Positions 39,059 to 47,614 of a stretch of 64,000 nt of DNA are shown here, one piece after another; within the stretch, counting starts at the first letter, position 1, and every line of letters starts with the position of its first letter. This stretch comes from Streptomyces megasporus (lineage in GTDB: Bacteria; Actinomycetota; Actinomycetes; Streptomycetales; Streptomycetaceae), in contig NZ_JODL01000024.1 of NCBI RefSeq assembly GCF_000718985.1, positions 1-64,000 of the forward strand. The letters run 5' to 3'. The notes under the pieces were generated by a model. The model was given only the letters and a program-made list of their open reading frames with translations, made no database searches and was not told where the DNA came from. A program made the position numbers and the translations under genes.

Positions 39059-40546
39059 CTATTCGCGCGGCCTCCCGTCCTCGTGCGGGCCCTCGGGCAG
39101 CCGCTCGCCGTCCTCGTTCAGAATCTTCCGGTCGCCGACCGGCTTCCCCAGCGTCACCTTCGCCGTCATCTCCTTGGCGACGAGGATGCACGCCCTGCCC
39201 GGGTCCTTCGCCTTCCCGGAGATCCGGATCGTCACGGCTTTCGCGCTCTCCTCCGCCTCGGCGGCGTGGTCGTCGCACACACCGCCCCAGAAGTGGACGG
39301 TGAGCATGCGGTCCTCGGGCCCGTACTCGTCGACGTGGGTCACCGTCCGCACCCGCTCCTCGGCGGACCGGCCCGGATCGGCCGGCGCGGACGTGGGGTC
39401 GTCGCCGCCGCCGGCGGGCGGCGCCAGGTACCGCGGTTCCACCGCCGGGTGGGCCACGGCGTACCCCTCCCCGCCGCCGGCCGCCACCTCGAACAGCCAG
39501 GACGGCACCAGCAGTTCACGTCCCTCGGACAGGTACGTCGAGAGCCCGAACGACGCGCCCGTCACCTCCAGGACCTCCCGCTTCCCCGCGGGGCCGCAGG
39601 GCACGGCGTCCCCCGGGTCGCCGTCCGCGGGCGGAACGAGGTCCGGCTTCCCGGCGCCGGGCTTGCCGACCCCCGGGCCGGCGTCCCCCGGCTCCGCGGC
39701 ACCCCCGTCCGAGGGCTTCGAGCACAGGACGCCCGGCTCCATCCGGCCGCTGCGCTCGTTGAGCGCCGCGAGGGTGTCCTCGGCGCTCAGCACCGGGTAC
39801 TTCGGGCCGTCGACCTTCTCGAGCCCGCCCAGCTTCCCGTTCCCGTTCGCGAGCGCTCCCCGGTGGCCGACCCCGACCTCGGTCGTCCACCCGTTCACGG
39901 GCAGCCCGTCCTGCCGCGGTTCGACGCGGACGATCCGCAGCCCGTCCCGCGTCCGTCCGGCGTCCACCTCGGCGTCCTCCAGGCCGAGGGCCTCGACGAC
40001 GGGCGCGACCGCCTCCTTCGCCTCCTTCTCGGAGACGCCGCCGGCCTTCAGCGGGATCGCCCCGGTGAACGACCACACGCCCGTGGCGCCGTCCACCGTG
40101 AGCGACCTGCCCTTCCCCTCGTCGCCGCCGCCGACCGTCCAGGTGCCGTTCTCCTCGCGGACCTCGCCGGGGACCTCCAGCGCCTCCGCCAGACCGGCCA
40201 CCTCCTCCCGGTCGACGTCGACGGCGGGCCGGTAGGCCGGGGCCGACGCGGGCCCCTTCGGCAGCGGCTCCGCCGCCTTGTACACAGGACCCCCGCCGGG
40301 AGCGGGCTCGCCGGGCGCGATCCCGCGGTCCGCCGCCTCGGTCCCCTGGCCGTAACCGTCCAGGACCAGTGGGGACGGCCTTCCGTCCGGGCCGCTCTGG
40401 GCCGCGTCCGCCGCCCCGTCGTCGGAGGCGGACCCGGCCCAGTACGCACCACCGCCCCCGGCCAACAGGACGGCGAGGGCCACCGAGACGGTCGTCAGCC
40501 CGCGCCGTCGCGGTCGGGCGGGCTCCGGGGTGTGATCGGCGCTCAC
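39059..40546 (-). CDS. Membrane-anchored, mainly extracellular hypothetical protein
   Basis: 495-aa protein. A short cytoplasmic N-terminus is followed by one membrane helix at about residues 16–36 (LTTVSVALAVLLAGGGGAYWAG), then a large external part. That part is low complexity up to about 110 and again about 275–320 (Gly/Pro/Ala/Asp), with folded-looking segments between (VDGATGVWSFTGAIPLK; EVTGASFGLSTYLSEGRELLVPSWLFEV; VTIRISGKAKDPGRACILVAKEMTAKV). The four Cys may form disulfides. A gene like it sits next to the HesB gene in other Streptomyces as I recall. No function can be assigned. Confidence 0.8.
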   Translation of the reverse strand: MSADHTPEPARPRRRGLTTVSVALAVLLAGGGGAYWAGSASDDGAADAAQSGPDGRPSPLVLDGYGQGTEAADRGIAPGEPAPGGGPVYKAAEPLPKGPASAPAYRPAVDVDREEVAGLAEALEVPGEVREENGTWTVGGGDEGKGRSLTVDGATGVWSFTGAIPLKAGGVSEKEAKEAVAPVVEALGLEDAEVDAGRTRDGLRIVRVEPRQDGLPVNGWTTEVGVGHRGALANGNGKLGGLEKVDGPKYPVLSAEDTLAALNERSGRMEPGVLCSKPSDGGAAEPGDAGPGVGKPGAGKPDLVPPADGDPGDAVPCGPAGKREVLEVTGASFGLSTYLSEGRELLVPSWLFEVAAGGGEGYAVAHPAVEPRYLAPPAGGGDDPTSAPADPGRSAEERVRTVTHVDEYGPEDRMLTVHFWGGVCDDHAAEAEESAKAVTIRISGKAKDPGRACILVAKEMTAKVTLGKPVGDRKILNEDGERLPEGPHEDGRPRE

Positions 40547-40838
40547 CGCATCGCTCCTTCGGTTCCGTGTACCTGGTGCTGTCCGGGTACTCGCTGTTCC
40601 CTGTCCTGCGTCGTGGCGCGTCCCTCACGCCCGTCCTTTGCCCCGCACGGGAGGCGGACGGGCGAGGAGACGACGCCGATGGGACGGGGCCGGGGCGCGG
40701 ACGGTTCCCGCCCGTGCGGCGCGACTCGCGCGGGCCCGTGGGGAACGGCCGTACGCGGACGCCGCGCACCGGCCGGACGCGCCGAGGGAGTAGCGTGGTG
40801 CTGTTTGCCCGCCTCACCTCTCCCAGGAGCAGTCACCC

Positions 40839-41813
40839 GTGCGTATCGCTGTCAGCGGCTCCATCGCCACCGACCACCTGATGACCTTCCCCGGCCGGTT
40901 CTCCGACCAGCTCGTCGGCGACCGGCTCCACACGGTCTCGCTGTCCTTCCTGGTGGACACCCTCAACGTCCGGCGCGGCGGGGTCGGCGCGAACATCTGC
41001 TTCGGCATGGGCCAGCTCGGGGTGCGCCCGATCCTCGTCGGCGCGGCGGGCGCCGACTTCGAGGAGTACCGCGCCTGGCTGGAGCGGCACGGTGTGGACA
41101 CCGACTCGGTGCGCATCTCCGAGGTCCTCCACACCGCGCGTTTCGTGTGCACCACCGACGCCGACCACAACCAGATCGGCTCCTTCTACACCGGCGCGAT
41201 GAGCGAGGCCCGGCTGATCGAACTGAAGGCCGTCGCCGACCGGGTGGGCGGACTGGACCTGGTGCACATCGGCGCGGACGACCCCGAGGCGATGATGCGT
41301 CACACCGAGGAGTGCCGCGCCCGCGGCATCCCCTTCGCCGCCGACTACTCCCAGCAGCTCGCCCGGATGGAGGGGGAGGAGATCCGCGGCCTGACCGAGG
41401 GCGCGGCCTACCTGTTCACCAACGAGTACGAGGCGGGCCTGGTCGAGAGCAAGACCGGCTGGAGCGCGGAGGAGATCCTCGGGCGCGTCGGCGTCCGTGT
41501 CACCACGCTGGGCTCCAAGGGCGTGCGCATCGAGCGGGCGGGCGAGGAGACGATCACCGTCCCCTGCCCCCAGGAGGAGGCCAAGGTCGACCCGACGGGT
41601 GTCGGCGACGCCTTCCGCGCCGGCTTCCTGTCGGGCCTGGCCTGGAAGTTGGGCCTGGAGCGGTCGGCCCAGCTCGGCTGCATGCTCGCCACGCTGGTGA
41701 TCGAGACGCTGGGCACCCAGGAGTACGAGCTGCGGCGCAGCCACTTCCTGGAGCGCTTCACCAAGGCGTACGGCCACGACGCGGCGGCCGAGGTCCGGGC
41801 CTGCCTGGCCTGA
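40839..41813 (+). CDS. PfkB-family carbohydrate kinase
   Basis: 324-aa ribokinase-fold kinase phosphorylating a sugar or nucleoside with ATP. N-terminal glycine motif region RRGGVGANICFGMGQLG, substrate-lid segment, and the C-terminal PfkB signature DPTGVGDAFRAGFLSGLAW with the catalytic Asp. Related actinobacterial proteins are annotated as adenosine or sugar kinases; the true substrate is not readable. GTG at 40839 after CCCAGGAGCAG. Upstream, 292 nt without a recognised gene separates it from the divergent hypothetical gene. Confidence 0.92.
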   Translation: MRIAVSGSIATDHLMTFPGRFSDQLVGDRLHTVSLSFLVDTLNVRRGGVGANICFGMGQLGVRPILVGAAGADFEEYRAWLERHGVDTDSVRISEVLHTARFVCTTDADHNQIGSFYTGAMSEARLIELKAVADRVGGLDLVHIGADDPEAMMRHTEECRARGIPFAADYSQQLARMEGEEIRGLTEGAAYLFTNEYEAGLVESKTGWSAEEILGRVGVRVTTLGSKGVRIERAGEETITVPCPQEEAKVDPTGVGDAFRAGFLSGLAWKLGLERSAQLGCMLATLVIETLGTQEYELRRSHFLERFTKAYGHDAAAEVRACLA

Positions 41814-41817
41814 ACCC

Positions 41818-41841
41818 CGCCCCGTGCGGACGGACGGGGCG
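41818..41841. terminator. Hairpin between kinase and desulfurase genes
   Basis: Perfect 8-bp GC-rich stem (41818–41825 with 41834–41841), 8-nt loop, in the 63-nt gap between convergent genes. Confidence 0.5.
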
Positions 41842-41876
41842 GACGGGGGGGACTGCGGGGGACGGCCGGGGGAGGG

Positions 41877-43313
41877 TCAGGCGCGGCGGCGCACGCGGTA
41901 CGTGTGGCCCTCCGAACCCAGGTACTCGTGACCGCGCATCTCGCACCAGGCCGGGACGTCCAGGCGGGCGGCCTCGTCGTCGGCGAGCAGCACGACCGTG
42001 CCGCCCACCGGCACCCGGTCGATCACCTTCGCCAGTTCGATGACCGGGATCGGACACAGCTTGCCGCGGGAGTCGACGGTGAGCGAGGGCGCCCCGGCGT
42101 CCTCCGCCCGTCCCCGCTCCGGCTCCGGCCCGAGATCCGCCGCCCCGGGCTCCGCTCCGGACTCCCGCGGCACCTCGGGCGCGTCGGGCGCGTCGAGGTG
42201 GGCGCGCACCCGCCGCACCGCGTCCGGGAGCACCGACAGGAAGGCGTCGACGTCCTCCTCCGCCGTGCCCGGCGGCAGCGAGACGCGGATGTTGCCCTCC
42301 GAGAGCACCCCCATCGCGCGCAGCACATGGCTGGGGGCCAGCGTGTCGGAGGTGCAGGAGGAGCCGGACGAGACGGAGAAGCCCGCCCGGTCCAGGGCGT
42401 GGAGCAGGGCCTCGCCGTCCACGTACAGGCAGGAGAAGGTCACCAGGTGCGGCAGCCGCCGCACCGGATCGCCCACCACCTCCACGTCCGGGACGAGTTC
42501 GGGCACCCGCGCGCGGACCCGGTCCACCAGGGCGCGCAACCGGGCGGCCTCGGCGTCCGCCTCCTCGCGCACCGCCCGCAGCGAGGCCGCCGCCGCCACG
42601 ATCGCGGGGAGGTCGGCGAAGCCGGGGGAGCGTCCCGACTCCCGCTCGTCCACCGGGGGCGGCGGGGCGAACCGCACCCCCTTGCGCACCGCCAGCAGCC
42701 CGACCCCGCCCGGACCGCCCCACTTGTGCGCGCTGGCCGCCAGCAGCGACCATCCGTCGGCGGGCCGCTCCCACCCCAGCGACTGGGCGGCGTCCACCAA
42801 CAACGGGACCCCGGCCTCCGCGCAGACCTCCGCTGCCTCGGCCACCGGCTGCTCGGTGCCCACCTCGTGGTTCGCCGACTGCAGACAGGCCAGCGCGGTG
42901 TCCTCGCGCAGGGCGGCGCGGAAGTCGTCCACGCCCACCCGTCCCGCACGGTCCACGGGAACCTCCTCCACCGCGCCGCCGTTCGCCTCGTGGGCCCGCG
43001 CCGCGTGGAGCACGGCGGAGTGCTCCACCGCGGAGACCACCAGACGCCGGCCGACCCGTCGCCGCCCGGCGAGGGCGCCCGCGATGCCGGTGTACAGGGC
43101 CCGCGTGCCGGAGGAGGTGAAGGAGAGTTCGTCCGGCCGGCACCCCACCGCCTCGGCCGCGGCCTCGCGCGCGGCGTCCAGCAGGAGCCGGGCCCGCCGT
43201 CCCTCCCGGTGCAGCCGGGCGGGATCGGCCCACCCCTCGTCCAGGGCGGCGAGCAGCGCCTGCCGGGCGACGGGGTGCGGGGGGAGCGAGGAGGCGGCGT
43301 CGAAGTAGGGCAC
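41877..43313 (-). CDS. Cysteine desulfurase fused to a TusA sulfur-carrier domain
   Basis: 478-aa fusion. Residues about 1–375 are a class-V PLP desulfurase: PYFDAASSLPPHP, QSANHEVGTEQP, PLP Lys in LAASAHKWGGPGG, and catalytic Cys in SVSSGSSCTSDTLAPSHVL, a long-loop (type I, IscS-like) form. After an acidic Pro/Glu linker, residues about 405–478 form a TusA/SirA domain with its CPxP sulfur-accepting motif (SRGKLCPIPVIELAKVI). The enzyme can thus pass persulfide sulfur to its own carrier. Downstream acceptor (tRNA thiolation, cofactor or Fe-S assembly) unknown. Diverges from ctaC by 251 nt. Confidence 0.92.
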   Translation of the reverse strand: MPYFDAASSLPPHPVARQALLAALDEGWADPARLHREGRRARLLLDAAREAAAEAVGCRPDELSFTSSGTRALYTGIAGALAGRRRVGRRLVVSAVEHSAVLHAARAHEANGGAVEEVPVDRAGRVGVDDFRAALREDTALACLQSANHEVGTEQPVAEAAEVCAEAGVPLLVDAAQSLGWERPADGWSLLAASAHKWGGPGGVGLLAVRKGVRFAPPPPVDERESGRSPGFADLPAIVAAAASLRAVREEADAEAARLRALVDRVRARVPELVPDVEVVGDPVRRLPHLVTFSCLYVDGEALLHALDRAGFSVSSGSSCTSDTLAPSHVLRAMGVLSEGNIRVSLPPGTAEEDVDAFLSVLPDAVRRVRAHLDAPDAPEVPRESGAEPGAADLGPEPERGRAEDAGAPSLTVDSRGKLCPIPVIELAKVIDRVPVGGTVVLLADDEAARLDVPAWCEMRGHEYLGSEGHTYRVRRRA

Positions 43314-43457
43314 ACGGGCACGCTAGCGCGCCCGTGCCGACGCGCCCGGAGGGGGCGGTCGTCGTGGGCGCGTCAGGGAGCCGGGCAGGCCACCCCATCG
43401 GAGGGCCGCGCGGCGCGTTGGGCACCCTCCCGGTGTGGCCCCGGAAGGCGTCGAGTA

Positions 43458-43486
43458 GGGTTTGGTCCGCATAAACATCCAAACCC
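43458..43486. promoter_or_regulatory. Inverted repeat upstream of ctaC
   Basis: GGGTTTGG-n13-CCAAACCC, perfect 8-bp arms, 78 nt upstream of the ctaC start in the divergent region with the desulfurase gene. An AT-rich spacer (ATAAACAT) is unusual here. Candidate operator or promoter element. Confidence 0.4.
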
Positions 43487-43564
43487 CTGCCCGCGCCAGG
43501 GCCGGCGCCCGACCTCAACGGCCGAGCCCGGGCCGAGCGGGCGAGACTCTCGGGAAGGCGCTAC

Positions 43565-44512
43565 GTGAGTCCCAACGGCTCCGACCGCTCGTCGCGGCGC
43601 CCGATGCGGCGGAAGCTGCCGCAGGCGCTGGCTGCGGGCCTGGTCCTGGCGACCGCTACCGGTTGCACATACGAGGACTTCCCTCGCCTCGGTATGCCCA
43701 CCCCGATCACGGAGGAGGCGCCGCGGATCCTCTCCCTGTGGCAGGGCTCGTGGGCGGCCGCGCTCGCCGTGGGTGTCCTGGTGTGGGGGCTGATCATCTG
43801 GTGCGTCATCGTCTACCGACGCACCAGAACCAAGGTCGAGGTCCCCCCGCAGACCCGGTACAACATGCCCATCGAGGCCCTGTACACAGTGGTCCCGCTC
43901 ATCATCATCTCGGTGCTCTTCTACTTCACGGCTCGTGACGAGACGAAGATCCTGGAGCTCTCCGAGAAGCCCGACCACGTGATCAACGTGGTGGGCTACC
44001 AATGGAGTTGGGGCTTCAACTACATCGCGGACGTGGACGGAGACGCGTCCACCTCCAACCTGGATGCCGCGGAACTGGCCGATCTCCCCGACAACATGCT
44101 CGAGGCCGCCCCCGCGGGCGCCGAGGGCGTCCACGTGGTCGGCACGCCGGCGGACAAGAACCCGCAGAACGGCAACCCCGGCCCCACGCTGTGGCTGCCG
44201 AAGGGCGAGAAGGTCCGCTTCATCCTGTCCTCCAGGGATGTCATCCACTCCTTCTGGGTGGTGCCGTTCCTGTTCAAGCAGGACGTCATCCCGGGCCACG
44301 TCAACCAGTTCGAGGTGACCCCCACCAAGGAGGGCACCTACTTCGGCAAGTGCGCCGAGCTGTGCGGCGTGGACCACGCCCGGATGCTGTTCAACGTGAA
44401 GGTCGTCTCCCCGGAGCGCTACCAGCAGTATCTGGAGGACCTGGCGGAGAAGGGCCAGACCGGCTACATCCCGGCGGGCGGCGACGCTCGCCCAGAACGC
44501 GAGGGCCAGTAA
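43565..44512 (+). CDS. ctaC: Cytochrome c oxidase subunit II (CtaC)
   Basis: CuA-carrying subunit of aa3 oxidase, passing electrons from the bc1–cytochrome c branch to subunit I. 315 aa. Lipoprotein-type signal with lipobox ATGC (Cys about 34), two membrane helices (about 60–85 and 105–122), then the external cupredoxin domain. CuA ligands are complete: DVIHSFWVVPF plus GKCAELCGVDHARMLF. Full length and intact, in contrast to ctaD, which starts three bases after its stop (operon). Confidence 0.96.
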   Translation: MSPNGSDRSSRRPMRRKLPQALAAGLVLATATGCTYEDFPRLGMPTPITEEAPRILSLWQGSWAAALAVGVLVWGLIIWCVIVYRRTRTKVEVPPQTRYNMPIEALYTVVPLIIISVLFYFTARDETKILELSEKPDHVINVVGYQWSWGFNYIADVDGDASTSNLDAAELADLPDNMLEAAPAGAEGVHVVGTPADKNPQNGNPGPTLWLPKGEKVRFILSSRDVIHSFWVVPFLFKQDVIPGHVNQFEVTPTKEGTYFGKCAELCGVDHARMLFNVKVVSPERYQQYLEDLAEKGQTGYIPAGGDARPEREGQ

Positions 44513-44515
44513 CCC

Positions 44516-45709
44516 GTGAGCATCCTCAATGAACCCCAGGGTGCCGTCGCCTCGACGGACGGGCCGGCGGCGACTCCCGCACCGCTGCGCTCCAAGGAGC
44601 GCGGCAATCGTGTGATCCCGTGGCTGACCACCACCGATCACAAGACGATCGGCACGATGTACCTGGTCACATCGTTCCTGTTCTTCTGCATCGGCGGTGT
44701 CATGGCGCTCTTCATGCGCGCCGAACTGGCCCGTCCGGGACTGCAGATCATGTCGAACGGGCAGTTCAACCAGGCGCTGGGCCTGAGCGGCTTCGGCACC
44801 ATCCTGGGCTCGGTCAACTTCATCACCACGATCATCTGCATGCGCGCGCCGGGCATGACGATGTTCCGCATGCCGATCTTCACCTGGAACGTCCTGCTGA
44901 CCGGTCTGCTGGTCCTGCTGGCCTTCCCGGTGCTGGCCGCCGCGCTCTTCGCGCTGGAGTACGACCGCAAGTTCGGCGGTCACATCTTCTCTTCTCCCGC
45001 AAGCCGATCTTCGGCTACGTGGGTCTGGTGGCCGCGACGATCGCGATCGCCGGTCTGTCGATCACGGTCTGGGCGCACCACATGTACGTCACCGGTGGTG
45101 TGCTGCTGCCGTTCTTCGCCTTCATGACCTTCCTGATCGCGGTGCCCACGGGCGTGAAGTTCTTCAACTGGCTGGGCACGATGTGGCGGGGCTCGCTCTC
45201 CTTCGAGACGCCGATGCTCTGGTCGGTCGGGTTCCTGGTCACGTTCCTCTTCGGCGGTCTGACCGGCGTCATCCTGGCCTCCCCGCCGCTGGACTTCCAC
45301 GTGTCGGACTCGTACTTCGTGGTGGCGCACTTCCACTACGTGGTCTTCGGCACCGTGGTGTTCGCGATGTTCGCCGGCTTCCACTTCTGGTGGCCGAAGT
45401 TCACCGGCAAGATGCTCGACGAGGTTCCTGCTCGGAGCCTCGCTCCTGCCGTTCTTCTACAACGTCTGGAAGACGGCCCGGTACGCGCCGAAGATCGAGG
45501 TGGACGACCCCTGGGGCTACGGCCGCTCCCTGGAGTGGGCGACCACCTCCTGCCCGCCGCCCCGGCACAACTTCCTCTCCCTGCCGCGGATCCGCTCCGA
45601 ATCCCCGGCGTTCGACCTCCACCACCCCGAGGTCGCGGCGCTGGAGACGGCGCGGAACGACTCCGACCGGAAGAAGGCCACTCCCGCCGGTGGCACCGGA
45701 GCCCGCTAG
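44516..45709 (+). pseudogene. ctaD: Cytochrome c oxidase subunit I (CtaD) with three internal deletions
   Basis: Start ([10 protein letters not shown]) and end ([13 protein letters not shown] … [10 protein letters not shown]) are those of normal CtaD, but only about 397 codons remain of about 578. Break 1, near 44773, in frame: FNQ joins directly to the SGFGTILG segment, losing about 90 residues including helix II with its haem-a His. Break 2, near 44989, frame changes: FGGHIF joins FSRKPIFGY, losing the HPEVY Cu-B segment. Break 3, near 45423, returns to frame: GKMLDE joins [13 protein letters not shown], losing about 50 residues. [10 protein letters not shown] and HFHYV remain. As written it cannot make an oxidase. 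Real decay or assembly dropout. Confidence 0.85.
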
Positions 45710-45738
45710 ACACACCCCTCGGGAAAGGACCGACCGAC

Positions 45739-46077
45739 ATGCCTCCCACCTGGCAGGAGATCGACGACGGCATCAACCGCATCGAGGGGTACCTGCTCGT
45801 ACAGGCCGAGCGGAGCAACGCCCACCGGGATGCCGAGGCCCTCGCCCGGCGCATGCCCTGGCTGACCGCGTCCCAACACGACGAGTTCGTCCGCCTGTAC
45901 AGCGAGGACCGGCTCCGCCTCACCGAACGGTCGCTGCGTCGGATCGCCGACCGGACGGCCGAGCTGCGCGCCGAGTACGGCTCCCGCTACCGCCGGCTGT
46001 TCCTGATCACCTGGTGCATCGCCACGCTGGTCTCGGTCTTCATCGGCGCGTTGGGGGCGGTGCTCGCCCCGTGGTGA
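45739..46077 (+). CDS. Small helical membrane protein downstream of ctaD
   Basis: 112-aa protein: an N-terminal soluble helical part ([29 protein letters not shown] … [15 protein letters not shown]) and one C-terminal membrane helix ([23 protein letters not shown]). GAAAGGA nine bases before the ATG. It is not CtaF, which normally follows ctaD and has four helices. I recall small proteins of this kind beside secondary ctaD copies in Streptomyces, sometimes labelled oxidase-associated, but this is uncertain. Position 29 nt after ctaD suggests co-transcription. Confidence 0.75.
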   Translation: MPPTWQEIDDGINRIEGYLLVQAERSNAHRDAEALARRMPWLTASQHDEFVRLYSEDRLRLTERSLRRIADRTAELRAEYGSRYRRLFLITWCIATLVSVFIGALGAVLAPW

Positions 46078-46106
46078 CCGAGCGGTGACCGACGGCCGAC
46101 GGAAGT

Positions 46107-46158
46107 GAGTGAGTGTGGGGCCCGTGTCCGGTTCCGGACACGGGCCCCACACTCACTC
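46107..46158. terminator. 25-bp hairpin overlapping the MarR stop
   Basis: Perfect 25-bp inverted repeat (46107–46131 with 46134–46158) between convergent genes. The MarR stop codon (46153–46155) lies inside the arm. Strongest hairpin of the window. Confidence 0.88.
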
Positions 46159-46671
46159 CAGGTCCAGGAGGAGTTCGCGCAGCAGGCCGGCCAGCTCGTC
46201 ACGCTGCTCGTGGGCGAGGGCCTTGAGCAGACCGGCCTCGAAGGCGTAGTGCTCCGGCAGGTCGCGGTCGAGGTCCTCGACCCCCTCGGGAGTCAGCCGC
46301 ACCACGATGGAGCGCCGGTCGTCGGCGGAGGAACTGCGGGTGATCCACCCCTGCGCCTCCAGGCGCTTGAGCCGCCCGCTCAGTCCCGCCGAGGAGACCA
46401 GCATCGCCTGCCGGAGCCGACCGGGCGTCAGGGCGTAGGGTGGTCCCGAGCGGCGCAGGGCCCTCAGCACGTCGAAGTCGCCCAGGTTCGACACCTCCCG
46501 CCCCGGGCGCCGCCGCAGTCGGCGGTTCAGCGTCTCCTCCACGACCTGACCGAGCCGCAGGGCCCTGGCCAGTACGTCCCCCGGGCTGGTGTCCAGGTCC
46601 GGCCAGGCGGCGGCCCACTCCTCGTTCGCCGCGTCGACAGCGTCGCCCACCTGAACTCGTTTCTCGCGCAC
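46153..46671 (-). CDS. MarR-family transcriptional regulator
   Basis: 172-aa winged-helix regulator. Seen: dimerisation helix (VLARALRLGQVVEETLNRRL), DNA-binding part NLGDFDVLRALRRSG … TPGRLRQAMLVSSAGLSGRLKRLEAQGWITRS and wing SSADDRRSIVVRLTPEG. GTG at 46671 (after AGGA, six bases) was preferred. An upstream ATG at 46767 would add a low-complexity stretch and leave only 10 nt to the divergent gene, with no room for its promoter. Likely regulates itself or the divergent 46778 gene; ligand unknown. Confidence 0.88.
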   Translation of the reverse strand: MREKRVQVGDAVDAANEEWAAAWPDLDTSPGDVLARALRLGQVVEETLNRRLRRRPGREVSNLGDFDVLRALRRSGPPYALTPGRLRQAMLVSSAGLSGRLKRLEAQGWITRSSSADDRRSIVVRLTPEGVEDLDRDLPEHYAFEAGLLKALAHEQRDELAGLLRELLLDLE

Positions 46672-46777
46672 CCGAAATCCTGCGGCACCAGGATAAGCCG
46701 GTCGCGTTCCGGTCGAGCCGGCCGGGACGGGCGGACCGCCTGTCACCGGCGCGGGGTCATCGGCCATACTGCCCGCC

Positions 46778-47329
46778 GTGGAGCAGCGCATAGGTTCGAT
46801 CACCCCGCCCCCCGCCGGAACCGACCCGGCCTACATCCCCGGCCTCACTCCCCCGGCCCCGGCCGAAGCGGAGGAGAAGGCCCCGAAGAAGGAGACGCAG
46901 CAGCCGCCTCCCGAGGAGGTCGTCCTGGACGGGACGGACGACGCGGAGGGGGAGCCCGAGGAGACGGCGGAGGAAGGCGCGGAGGACGACGGTGCCGACG
47001 GGCCCGCCTTCGAGGTCTCCGACCACCGCGGCTCGATCGCCGCCGACCGCACGGGCGTCACGCTCCGGCTGGACGGAGAGGAGGCCTCCTTCCCCTGGAA
47101 GGAGATCGGCGCGGTCCAGATCGACCTCCCCCTCCTCGGACGCCGATTCTCCGTCACCGTCCACACCACCGCCCGCCGCTGGTACGACGCCGATGTCCAG
47201 GCGCCGTCCAGGAAGCTGCTCAAGCAGTGGTCGGACGAGTTGGACGCGGTCCTGGACGCCTACTTCGAGGACGCGGACGCGGACGCGAAGCAGGCCGAGG
47301 AGACGACCTCCGGAGACGACGCGCGGTAG
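46778..47329 (+). CDS. Conserved hypothetical acidic protein
   Basis: 183-aa soluble protein. The N-terminal 75 residues are Pro/Glu/Asp-rich and likely disordered (ITPPPAGTDPAYIPGLTPPAP … EEPEE-type runs). The C-terminal part (about 78–165) looks like a compact beta domain resembling a PH-like fold: FEVSDHRGSIAADRTGVTLRLDG, FPWKEIGAVQIDLPLLGRRFSV, RRWYDADVQAPSRKLLKQWSDELDAVLDAYFE. GTG at 46778 lies right after a possible -10 (CATACT), so the transcript could be leaderless. Function unknown. Confidence 0.75.
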   Translation: MEQRIGSITPPPAGTDPAYIPGLTPPAPAEAEEKAPKKETQQPPPEEVVLDGTDDAEGEPEETAEEGAEDDGADGPAFEVSDHRGSIAADRTGVTLRLDGEEASFPWKEIGAVQIDLPLLGRRFSVTVHTTARRWYDADVQAPSRKLLKQWSDELDAVLDAYFEDADADAKQAEETTSGDDAR

Positions 47330-47350
47330 CCGCGCCCGGGGACGACCGTG

Positions 47351-47401
47351 TGCCGGGTCCGCCCCGGACGGCCGAAGAAGCCGTCCGGGGCGGGCCCGGC
47401 A
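47351..47401 (+). terminator. Terminator of the 46778 gene
   Basis: 22-bp stem with one G–T wobble (47351–47372 with 47380–47401) and a 7-nt loop, 21 nt past the stop. Confidence 0.82.
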
Positions 47402-47530
47402 GGGCTTCGCTCGGGGGGTGACGGGGACTTTCCGCCGCGGGCGCGCGGCAGCCGACGGAAGGCGTCGACCGCCGCCCGAAGCGGAACGGCTCCGTTCCCG
47501 CTCTCCCTCTGGTCGAATTCCTCCCGAAGC

Positions 47531-47614
47531 GTCATTTTCATTGACAAATTATGCTTTCTTCCATGAGCGCGGCGCGGGCGCGCGGGTCGACCGGGCATCG
47601 GAGGGAGCACAACC
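47531..47614 (+). promoter_or_regulatory. AT-rich promoter region of the alcohol dehydrogenase gene
   Basis: A marked low-GC island (47531–47562) in otherwise very GC-rich DNA, containing a consensus TTGACA (47541–47546) and a TATGCT (47550–47555). A standard 17-nt partner for TTGACA is not clear. GGAGGGAG just before 47615 is the ribosome site. Confidence 0.45.
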
